A DNA stretch of 47,393 nucleotides from assembly GCA_029565595.1 (NCBI GenBank), contig JAKQNV010000115.1, positions 1 through 47,393 on the forward strand. The letters run 5' to 3'. Made by a program: the position numbers and the translations under genes. Within the stretch, counting starts at the first letter, position 1; the number at the start of each line of letters is the position of its first letter. Shown here piece after piece: positions 25,974 through 34,343 of the stretch. Source of the DNA: Candidatus Cloacimonadota bacterium. Lineage in GTDB: Bacteria; Cloacimonadota; Cloacimonadia; Cloacimonadales; Cloacimonadaceae. The notes below the pieces were generated by a model. That model saw only the letters and a program-made list of their open reading frames with translations. It made no database searches and was not told the origin of the DNA.

Positions 25974-26777
25974 ATGTCCCTTTCCCTGCACAAGGTTTCT
26001 GCGGGCGATTACTGGACCGACGGCGGCGCCATGCTCGGCGTCCTCCCCCGCGCCATTTGGGGCAAGACCGTCCACACCGACGAACGCCACCGCAAGAACC
26101 TCGCGCTCAACCTGCTGCTGATCCGTGCTGAAGGCCGCGTCATCCTCGTGGATACCGGCCTCGGCAACCGGCTCACCGACAAGCAGCGGGACATTTACAA
26201 ACCTTCCAACTTCCTGCTGCCGGTGTCTTTGAGCGCCCTCGGGATCAAGGATGAAGATGTCACCGACGTCGTGCTCACCCATCTGCATTTTGACCACGCC
26301 GGCGGGATCGTGACCGGATTTGCCGACCGCGACCGGCTCACCTTCCCCAAAGCCCGCCACTGGATCCAGAAAATCGAATGGGACACCGCCAAAAACCCCG
26401 ACGGACTCAACCGCGCTGCCTACGCCTTTGCCCAACAACTCTCGCTGCTGGAGGATTCCGAACGGCTGGAACTGATCGAAGGCGACCGCGAGATTGCGCC
26501 GGGCGTGACGCTCACCCTCACCGGCGGCCACACCAACGGCAGCCAAATCGTGGAGATCGAATCCCCCGACGGCTACTACGTCTATCCGGCGGACATCGTT
26601 CCCACCATGTTCCACACCGCCCTCGCCGTCACTTCTGCCTACGACGTCTGCCGCAAGGACACCGTCCGGGCCAAACAATACATCTACTCGCGCCTGAAGG
26701 AAAAAGAGGGCATCCTGCTGCTCAACCATGACCTCAACCGCTGGGAAGTCCATGTTTCGGAGCTGAAGATCAAGTGA
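25974..26777 (+). CDS. Metallo-beta-lactamase-fold hydrolase
   Basis: A 267-residue protein with the full dinuclear metal site: THLHFDHAGG (H103, H105, D107, H108), H186 in GGHTNGS, D207 in YPADIVP and H252 in NHDLNRW. The N-terminal VILVDTGLG block is also typical. It resembles the quorum-quenching lactonase-like/AHL-type and general YP_-hydrolase branch. The substrate cannot be assigned. It begins two bases after the khpB stop without a strong ribosome binding site, so it is probably translationally coupled to that cluster. Confidence 0.88.
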   Translation: MSLSLHKVSAGDYWTDGGAMLGVLPRAIWGKTVHTDERHRKNLALNLLLIRAEGRVILVDTGLGNRLTDKQRDIYKPSNFLLPVSLSALGIKDEDVTDVVLTHLHFDHAGGIVTGFADRDRLTFPKARHWIQKIEWDTAKNPDGLNRAAYAFAQQLSLLEDSERLELIEGDREIAPGVTLTLTGGHTNGSQIVEIESPDGYYVYPADIVPTMFHTALAVTSAYDVCRKDTVRAKQYIYSRLKEKEGILLLNHDLNRWEVHVSELKIK

Positions 26778-27059
26778 ACCGGTTCTGCAACAGAAACCTC
26801 AAGTTATTGACCGCTAATCCCACATAATCTCCCCCTGAGAATTCCCCCGATCGCTTCTATCTGGCCTCCCGTCGAGATCCTGCCGAATGGGCGGGAACTC
26901 GGGCGGTGGCGGGGAAGAGACGAACAAACAGGGGTTCTGGGCCTGGAGATAGAATATTGATCATAGGTGTAAACGATCACCGCCCTATTCAGAATGAATA
27001 AAATGTGTGGAACGATATTTGCTCCATATAAGATTTACTCAGGAAGTAAGGAGTATCCC

Positions 27060-30000
27060 ATGAATAAATGTTTACCCGGCAAGTTTGCCATTATTCTGAC
27101 TCTTTTGCTCTGCGCGGCGTTCGGCCTCGCGGGCCAGGACAGGATAGTCAGCCTGTCCGGAACAGGCAACCAGGCACTGCTTAACGACAATTCCGATCTT
27201 GGTTTCAATCTGCAATACCGCCTGGGCGAACTGAAGATCCGGGAAACGCAGACCAAAGCGGGCGTCTTCGACGAACTCTACGTCGAGGGCTGGTCTCGCA
27301 CCAACGAAGTCGGGCAGCCCCAACTCCCGATGCTGCGTAAACTGATCGCCGTTCCCGTCGGCGCTGATGTGCGCTTTACAGTCAATTCCAGCACCGCGCG
27401 CGACCTCAGCGGCATGGACAGCCAGCTCAAACACCGCATCCTGCCGGCGCAGGAATCGGTCTCCAAATCCGCCGACCCTGCTACTATCACTTTCGCGCTG
27501 GACGAAAAAACCTACGCCACGCCCGGCTTTGCGGAGCAGGAACTCGTCCGGGTGAGCGAGATCGGCTTTATGCGCGGAGTGCGCATCTTTGCTCTGGATT
27601 ATTTTCCGGTGCGTTACGACCCCGTCCAAAACTCGCTCCGGATCGTGCAGGAAGCCTCTGTCCGCATCGATTTCGAACATCCCGACCTGATCGCCACGGC
27701 CGAACTTTTGGCCAAAACCGGCTCCTGGGAATTTGACCGCATGTATGCCCAATCCCTCTTCAATTGGGAGCAGAACGACCGCACCAGCCTCGTGCGCTAC
27801 CCCACCAAGATCCTCATCCTCTGCCCGCCCAACTACGTCAGCACCCTGCAGACTTACGTGGATTGGAAAAAGCAGCAGGGCTACAACGTCGTGGTCACCA
27901 CCGTCGGGACAGGCGGGACCGTCACCAATTCCGTTTCCGCCATCAAGACCTACATGGCTGGCGTCTGGAGCGCCGCCACGGCCCAGGATCCCGCTCCCAC
28001 CTACCTCCTGATCGTGGGCGACACCTCCACTTCCGGGGACAACATCATCGCCAGTCCGGCCACGGTCACCAGCCCCAGCAACGACCACGTGACCGACAAC
28101 TATTACGTCCGGCTGCAAGGCACAGATTACGTCCCGGAAATGTATTACGGGCGCTTTTCCGTCTCCAGCGCCACCGAACTGACCAACGTCATCACTAAGA
28201 CCATGACATTTGAAAAGACCCTGATGCCGAGCCTGAGTTATCTGGGCAACGCGGTGATGATCGCCGGCGCGGACGCCACTTACGCCCCCACCTACGGCAA
28301 CGGCCAGATCAACTATGGCACAACGCATTATTTCAACGCCACCAACGGCATCACTTCCGACACCTATCTCTACCCCGCTTCCGCCAGCAGCGACGCGCAG
28401 GTCATCGCCAACGCCAACGCCGGCCGGGGCTATATAAATTACACCGCGCACGGCAGCGAGACCGGCTGGTACGATCCCGCCTTCAGCGTCTCGGACGTCA
28501 ACGCCATGACCAACACCAACAAATACGGCGTGATGGTCGGCAATTGCTGTCTGACCAACGCCTTTGACTATTCCAGCCCCTGTTTCGGCGAAGCGGTCAT
28601 CCGCAAAGCCAACGCCGGAGGCGTGGCCTACATCGGCGGCACCAACAGCACCTATTGGAACGAAGACTACTGGTGGGGGATCGGCTACAAGACTCCCATC
28701 CAGGCCGCCGCGCATCCCTACAGCGCCACCACGCTCGGCGCCTACGACGCGATGTTCCACACCCACGGCGAAGCCTTCACCGATTGGGCGACCACGGTCG
28801 GCGAGACCAATTTCATGGGCAACCTCGCCGTGGTGCAGTCCGCAAGCACTTACCAGAATTACTATTGGGAGATCTACTCCATCATGGGCGATCCTTCGTT
28901 GATGACCTATCTGGGAGTTCCGGACGCCAACGCCGCCACCTATCCCGCGGAGATCCTGATCGGCGCGACCTCGATCACCGTGACCGCCGAGCCCTATTCG
29001 CGCGTGGCGCTCACCATGGGCGGAGTGAATTACGGAACGGCACTGGTGCCGGCCAATGGTTCACTGACCTTGGCCATCACGCCCTTCACGACTGTTGGCA
29101 CGGCCAAACTCGTGATCACCGCGCAGAATAAGATCACCCTCATCTCAGATGTGGCGGTCATTCCCAACAGCGGTCCCTACATGAGCGTGACCGCCGTCAG
29201 TTACGCCGACGGCAACAACAACGCGCCGGATTACAACGAGAGCGGCAATTTCAACGTGACCTTCAAGAACGTGGGCTCGGTCGCCGCCACCAATGTGGTT
29301 TGCACGCTTAGTTGCAGCACTCCAGGCGTCACCATCACGGACGGCACGGAAACCGTCGCCTCCCTGGCCGCCGGCGCCACCACGACAGTCAACGGCGCTT
29401 ACGGAATTTCCATTGCCAACAACGTCGCTAACGGCACAGTAGCCAACTTTACCATCACCATGGTGGGCGCTTCCACCTGGACCAATAATTTCAGCCAGAC
29501 GCTGAACGCCCCGGCGCTCGCCTTCGGGACCATGGCGATCTCCGATCCCGCGCCCGGAAACGGCAACGGCAGGCTCGATCCCGGCGAAACCGTGACCGTC
29601 ACCATGCCTTTGAACAACGCCGGCGGAGCAGCGTCCCCGGCAGGTTCGGGAACCCTGACCTGCGCCACGAGCGGCATCACGGTCAACTCCGGAAACGCGT
29701 CCTTCTCCGCCATCGCCCCCTTTGGAACGGCAAATCTCACTTTCTCCGTCACGGCCGCTTCCAGCGTGACCGTCGGTACCGTGGCCAACCTGGTTTTCAA
29801 CGCCGTCGCCGGAGCCTACACCGCGAACAAGACGGAAAACCTGAGCGTCGGGCTGATCGTGGAAGACTTTTCCACCGGAAATTTCAATTCCTACCCCTGG
29901 ATTCAGGGCAGTTATCCCTGGACGATCGACAACGGAACCTATCACAGCGCGGGCTACGCGGCTAAAAGCGGAACCATCACCCACAGCCAGTCCAGCACCC

Positions 30001-32285
30001 TGGAAACCACGCGGGTGCTGACTTCCTCCGGCACGCTGACCTTCTACTACAAGGTCTCCAGCGAAGCCACTTACGATTTTCTGAAATTCTATATCGACGG
30101 CGCCCAGCAAAATCAATGGTCGGGAACGGTTGATTGGACCCAGGCTTCTTACACGCTGGCCGCCGGCCCGCGCGTCCTGAAGTGGGAATATGTGAAGGAT
30201 GGCAGCGTTTCCAACGGCTCCGACTGCGCCTGGGTGGACGACATCGTCTTCCCCGCCTCCACAAACCTTTACTCCTTCTATCCGCCACAAAACCTGACCG
30301 CCTTTGGCGGCAACGGATTCGTGAACCTCAACTGGCAGGCTCCCGCGTTCGGAACGCCCACCGGCTACAAGATCTTCAAGAACGGCGCGCTGCTGAACAC
30401 TGTCACCGGCCTGACATACACCGACACGGCCGTCGTCAACGGCAGCACTTACAGCTATTACCTCACCGCGGTTTACACGGGAGGCGAATCGGGGGCGACC
30501 GCCACGGTCAACGCGACCCCGTCGCTGACAAGTTTCGTGGTCATCGGCACCGGCACCTCCAACACGGGAACCAACGACGCCTGCCCGATCAACGTCTGGT
30601 ACCAGAGTTTACACGGCCAATCCGTCTATCTGGCCTCAGAACTGAACGCCGCCGGAGTCACGGGACCGATCAACATCACCCAGATCGGCTTCAACGTCAC
30701 CGGCTTGCCGTCGCTGGCCATGCCGAACTTCGTGGTGCGGATGGGACACACGGCATCAACCAACGTGTCCAGCTGGATCTCTTCCGGCCTGACCACGGTT
30801 TACAGCGCAACTTCCTACCAGCCAACGACCACCGGCTACAACATGCTGACGCTCTCCACGCCTTTCACCTGGAACGGGACAAGCAACATCGTGATCGACA
30901 CCGCCTTTGGCCTGATCGGTTCCTATAACTCATCCGGGACCACGCAATACAGCAGCGTCACCAACGGCTACCGCTACCTCCGCAGCGATTCGACCGATGA
31001 GACCAGCGTATTTAACGGCGGCTCGACTTCCACCTACCGGCCCAACGTGAGGCTGGGAGTGGCCGCGCAGGCCAGCCCGGAGATCGTGGTCAATCCGCTT
31101 TCGATCCCCTTCGGCTCCGTCGCGGTCGGCTCCACCGTCACGCAGCAGTTCACCATCCAAAACATCGGCAGCGCCGTCCTGAACGGCACGATCAGCACTC
31201 CCACCGGCTATTCCGTGGCCCTGGCGGCCCGCGGTAACGAAATCGAAAAAGCCATACTCAAGACCGCCGCGTTTGAACGCAACACCCTGAGTTACAGCGT
31301 GAACGCCGGCTCTTCCAAGACCTTTACCCTCACCTTCGCGCCCACCGCGGCAACCGCCTACAACGGCAACGCCGTGGTCACCAGCAACGACAGCGACGAA
31401 GGGACCGTCAACATCGCGCTCACCGGCAGCGGCTACATCCCCAACCACGCTCCCACAATCGATCTGCCGAACTGCATTTCCCTGGAAAAGAACGCCACCC
31501 TCGTGCTGGATTTCACGCCCTTCCTCAACGACCAGGACAACGACCCGCTGACCCTGGCGGTGACTGGAAACTCCCAAGTCCTGGTGGATATCAGCGGCTT
31601 GACGGTGACCTTGAGCACCGTGCAGAACTGGACCGGCCTGGAATACCTGACCTTCACCGTGAGCGACGGTATCGCCACGGCCTCCGATGTCGCGTGCGTG
31701 AACGTTTATACCGCCGTGGCGCCGGATTGGACACCGGTCAGCTATCCCAACAACTCCGCCACCGTCTATGGCGTGGCGACCATCGACTGGACTGCCTGCG
31801 CGCTCAACGACATGGTCGGCGCCTTCGTCGGCGAGGAATGCCGCGGAATGTGCGACGTCACGGTGAGTGGCGGGCAGGCCTATGCGACCCTGTTGGTGAA
31901 CCTGGCCAGCGAAGGCGAGACGGTCAGTTTCCGCATTTGGGACTACACCACCCAGACCACGTATCCGGTACTGGAAAACTACTCTCTGAACTTCGGCCAG
32001 GTGCTGGGAGATTCCACGCCCATCCCCATCAACGGCGTGAGTGAGATCATCCTGGCGACGCCAGAACCCGCATGCGCATGGCAGGCGGAAGGGCTGCTGC
32101 TGAATTGGCCGGCAGTGCCCTTCGCCACCAGCTACAACATCTACCGCGCCACGGAGCCCTACGGCGAATATATCTTCCTGGCTAATGTAAGCGGATTGCA
32201 GTATCTGGATGAATCAAACCTGCCTGCCGCTTTCTACCGCGTCCGAGCAGAGCGCGAACTCTGGACCAAACGGAGCGACCAATGA
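27060..32285 (+). CDS. Gingipain-like C25 cysteine peptidase with adhesin-type domains
   Basis: A 1741-residue secreted protein. AAGGAG at 27048-27053 selects ATG 27060 over an upstream in-frame ATG at 26994. After the signal peptide (residues 1-26) comes a propeptide (to about 250). The C25 caspase-like domain runs from about 255 to 620. Catalytic His is H464 in YTAHGSE and Cys is C497 in GNCCLTNAF, 33 residues apart as in gingipain RgpB (His211/Cys244). Ig-like segments follow, then a jelly-roll cleaved-adhesin-like domain (about 940-1070) and an FN3 domain (about 1075-1155). A beta-sandwich shared with the deiminase at 34344-37052 (about 1158-1335), an abnormal-spindle-like domain, a cadherin-like VSDG domain and a terminal FN3-like end complete it. 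No canonical sorting tail is visible. Its stop overlaps the M14 gene by four bases. The 280 bp upstream hold no other gene. Confidence 0.9.
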   Translation: MNKCLPGKFAIILTLLLCAAFGLAGQDRIVSLSGTGNQALLNDNSDLGFNLQYRLGELKIRETQTKAGVFDELYVEGWSRTNEVGQPQLPMLRKLIAVPVGADVRFTVNSSTARDLSGMDSQLKHRILPAQESVSKSADPATITFALDEKTYATPGFAEQELVRVSEIGFMRGVRIFALDYFPVRYDPVQNSLRIVQEASVRIDFEHPDLIATAELLAKTGSWEFDRMYAQSLFNWEQNDRTSLVRYPTKILILCPPNYVSTLQTYVDWKKQQGYNVVVTTVGTGGTVTNSVSAIKTYMAGVWSAATAQDPAPTYLLIVGDTSTSGDNIIASPATVTSPSNDHVTDNYYVRLQGTDYVPEMYYGRFSVSSATELTNVITKTMTFEKTLMPSLSYLGNAVMIAGADATYAPTYGNGQINYGTTHYFNATNGITSDTYLYPASASSDAQVIANANAGRGYINYTAHGSETGWYDPAFSVSDVNAMTNTNKYGVMVGNCCLTNAFDYSSPCFGEAVIRKANAGGVAYIGGTNSTYWNEDYWWGIGYKTPIQAAAHPYSATTLGAYDAMFHTHGEAFTDWATTVGETNFMGNLAVVQSASTYQNYYWEIYSIMGDPSLMTYLGVPDANAATYPAEILIGATSITVTAEPYSRVALTMGGVNYGTALVPANGSLTLAITPFTTVGTAKLVITAQNKITLISDVAVIPNSGPYMSVTAVSYADGNNNAPDYNESGNFNVTFKNVGSVAATNVVCTLSCSTPGVTITDGTETVASLAAGATTTVNGAYGISIANNVANGTVANFTITMVGASTWTNNFSQTLNAPALAFGTMAISDPAPGNGNGRLDPGETVTVTMPLNNAGGAASPAGSGTLTCATSGITVNSGNASFSAIAPFGTANLTFSVTAASSVTVGTVANLVFNAVAGAYTANKTENLSVGLIVEDFSTGNFNSYPWIQGSYPWTIDNGTYHSAGYAAKSGTITHSQSSTLETTRVLTSSGTLTFYYKVSSEATYDFLKFYIDGAQQNQWSGTVDWTQASYTLAAGPRVLKWEYVKDGSVSNGSDCAWVDDIVFPASTNLYSFYPPQNLTAFGGNGFVNLNWQAPAFGTPTGYKIFKNGALLNTVTGLTYTDTAVVNGSTYSYYLTAVYTGGESGATATVNATPSLTSFVVIGTGTSNTGTNDACPINVWYQSLHGQSVYLASELNAAGVTGPINITQIGFNVTGLPSLAMPNFVVRMGHTASTNVSSWISSGLTTVYSATSYQPTTTGYNMLTLSTPFTWNGTSNIVIDTAFGLIGSYNSSGTTQYSSVTNGYRYLRSDSTDETSVFNGGSTSTYRPNVRLGVAAQASPEIVVNPLSIPFGSVAVGSTVTQQFTIQNIGSAVLNGTISTPTGYSVALAARGNEIEKAILKTAAFERNTLSYSVNAGSSKTFTLTFAPTAATAYNGNAVVTSNDSDEGTVNIALTGSGYIPNHAPTIDLPNCISLEKNATLVLDFTPFLNDQDNDPLTLAVTGNSQVLVDISGLTVTLSTVQNWTGLEYLTFTVSDGIATASDVACVNVYTAVAPDWTPVSYPNNSATVYGVATIDWTACALNDMVGAFVGEECRGMCDVTVSGGQAYATLLVNLASEGETVSFRIWDYTTQTTYPVLENYSLNFGQVLGDSTPIPINGVSEIILATPEPACAWQAEGLLLNWPAVPFATSYNIYRATEPYGEYIFLANVSGLQYLDESNLPAAFYRVRAERELWTKRSDQ

Positions 32286-34153
32286 AGGGCGTCCTGCTCG
32301 CCGCCATCGCAGTTCTATTCCTTCTGCCTCTGGCGGCCAGGGACTGGACCCAATACTATTTCCGCTTCGAGATCAGTGACAAGGCTGAACTGCAGTCCCT
32401 GACGAACGTGGTCTCCATCGACGCGGTGCGGGGCAATTGGGTTTACGCCTACGCCAATGACGACGAATGGGACGAATTCGGCAAACTGGGCTACCGGGCG
32501 GAACTGCTTCCCGATCCCGCCAGCCTCTATCCGGCCGTGATGAGCGCCAATCAAAGCCAATTGCGACTGTGGGACTCCTACCCCACTTACGACGCCTACG
32601 TGGCGATGATGAACGGCTTTGCCGCCGCCCATCCCAATCTCTGCCAGATAATCAGCGCCGGCTACACCGTCAACGGACGCCAGATCCTCTTCGCCAAGAT
32701 CTCGGACAACGTGTCCGCCAGCGAGCAAGAGCCGGAGGTTATGTACACCGGCACCATCCACGGCGACGAACTAACCGGCTTCGTTTTAATGCTACGCCTG
32801 ATCGACACGCTGCTCAGCAATTACGGAACGGACACCCGCATCACGAACCTGGTGGACAACCTGGAGATCTGGATCAGCCCGAACACCAATCCCGACGGGA
32901 CTTACTACGGCGGCAACTCCACGGTCTCCGGCGCCCGCCGCTACAATGCCAACGGATACGACCTCAACCGCAATTTCCCCGATCCCAACGGCAGCCAGTA
33001 CAGCGGACAACCGCTCCAGACCGAGACCTCGGTAGTGATGAACTTCGCCAATGCGCGCCACATAGCGTTTGGCGCCAATTTCCACGGCGGTTCGGAAGTG
33101 GTCAATTATCCCTGGGATTACACTTACACCAACCATCCGGACGACAGTTGGTATTACAGCAGCAGCCTCGTTTACGCCGCCAGCGCCCAGGCCCACGGAC
33201 CCAGCGGATACTTTACCGACGTGAGCGACAACGGCGTGACCAACGGCGCGGACTGGTATGTGATCACCGGCGGCAGGCAGGATTGGATGAACTACACCGC
33301 GCACGGTCGCGAGGTTACCATCGAGATCTCGCTCACCAAAGCACCCGCGGCTGCCACCCTGCCCAATTACTGGAATTACAATTACGACGCCTTCCTCTCC
33401 TATCTGGAACAGGCGCTGCTGGGCATACGCGGAACGGTCGCCGACGCCTGGGGAAATCCGCTCGGCGCCGCGATCACCGTCACCGGTTATGATAACTCCT
33501 ACAGCGTGGTGGAGACCGATCCCGCCCACGGGGATTTCTACCGCTACCTCAGCCCGGGGACCTACACGCTGTCCGTAGCGACCGCGGGATACGAACCGCA
33601 GACCGTGCAGGTGACCGTCACCGCTGGACAATACACCCCCGTCAGCATCGTATTTGGCCAGGTGCCGAACGCCCAGACGATCGCCCTGTACGCCGGGTGG
33701 AACCTGATCAGCCTGAACGTCGTGCCCGCCTCCTATTCCGTGGAAGATGTCTTTGCCGGGACCAGCGGCTTGCTGCAAGTGAAAAACGCCAGCCGCAGCT
33801 TCGCTCCGGGGATGCCGGAGCAGTTTAACACCCTGACATCAATGTCCGTAGGCGAGGGCTACTGGGTCAATCTGGCTTCAACCGCCACCTTGAATGTGAC
33901 CGGGGAACAGGTCGACGCCTCCACGCATCCCATATCCCTCAAAGCCGGCTGGAACCTCGTTTCCTACCTTCCCGAGGGCGCCCTGTCCGTCACTACAGCT
34001 CTGGCCGGCATCTCAGCCTGGCTTGAGGAAGTGCGCTACCTGTCCGACAGCTACACACCCGCCAAAGCCAGATCCACGCTCACCCAGATGGAGCCCGGCA
34101 AAGGGTATTGGATCAAGGTTTCACAGGCCTGCACCCTGACCTATCCAGATTGA
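32282..34153 (+). CDS. Secreted M14 zinc carboxypeptidase
   Basis: A 623-residue protein with a signal peptide (residues 1-19). After a prodomain-like N-terminus, the M14 domain (about 95-375) has zinc ligands H160/E163 (TIHGDELTG) and H268 (ANFHGGSE), and the catalytic Glu E348 in EVTIEIS. NPDG and YDLNRNFPD are standard substrate-pocket motifs of the family. A carboxypeptidase-regulatory-like beta domain (about 378-460, GIRGTVADAWGNPLGAAI) follows. The end holds two copies of an AGWNL(I/V)S...G(E/K)GYW(V/I) repeat. It removes C-terminal residues from peptides outside the cytoplasm; preference is not readable. It is translationally coupled to the C25 peptidase, so both probably act on the same substrates. 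Confidence 0.92.
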   Translation: MKGVLLAAIAVLFLLPLAARDWTQYYFRFEISDKAELQSLTNVVSIDAVRGNWVYAYANDDEWDEFGKLGYRAELLPDPASLYPAVMSANQSQLRLWDSYPTYDAYVAMMNGFAAAHPNLCQIISAGYTVNGRQILFAKISDNVSASEQEPEVMYTGTIHGDELTGFVLMLRLIDTLLSNYGTDTRITNLVDNLEIWISPNTNPDGTYYGGNSTVSGARRYNANGYDLNRNFPDPNGSQYSGQPLQTETSVVMNFANARHIAFGANFHGGSEVVNYPWDYTYTNHPDDSWYYSSSLVYAASAQAHGPSGYFTDVSDNGVTNGADWYVITGGRQDWMNYTAHGREVTIEISLTKAPAAATLPNYWNYNYDAFLSYLEQALLGIRGTVADAWGNPLGAAITVTGYDNSYSVVETDPAHGDFYRYLSPGTYTLSVATAGYEPQTVQVTVTAGQYTPVSIVFGQVPNAQTIALYAGWNLISLNVVPASYSVEDVFAGTSGLLQVKNASRSFAPGMPEQFNTLTSMSVGEGYWVNLASTATLNVTGEQVDASTHPISLKAGWNLVSYLPEGALSVTTALAGISAWLEEVRYLSDSYTPAKARSTLTQMEPGKGYWIKVSQACTLTYPD

Positions 34154-34202
34154 AAGATTGTCCCTTCCGCCGGGATCGGGGAAGGATGAGGATTTAAGCA
34201 TG

Positions 34203-34238
34203 CGCTGCCGGGATCTCAGGTTCCGGCAGCGTTGTTTT
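34203..34238 (+). terminator. Rho-independent terminator after the M14 gene
   Basis: A 9-bp GC-rich stem, CGCTGCCGG (34203-34211) with CCGGCAGCG (34223-34231), has an 11-base loop and is followed by TTGTTTT. It closes the C25-M14 operon. Confidence 0.75.
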
Positions 34239-34343
34239 GGGCTCTGGGAGCGGGTAGGCTTATCATCGTTTGAGCGGAAACGCCGGATCTGCCTCCCTAC
34301 AATGCCCTCCGAGCCGGATATTGAATGTGGATGAAGCTTTGGC

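Noticed and set aside
26781-26798. Possible terminator after the metallo-hydrolase gene
   Set aside because: The stem has a bulge, is weak, and is not followed by a T-run.
27072-28766. A 564-codon minus-strand frame opposite the C25 peptidase
   Set aside because: Gly/Val/Asp-rich shadow translation without motifs, opposite a gene with clear catalytic residues.
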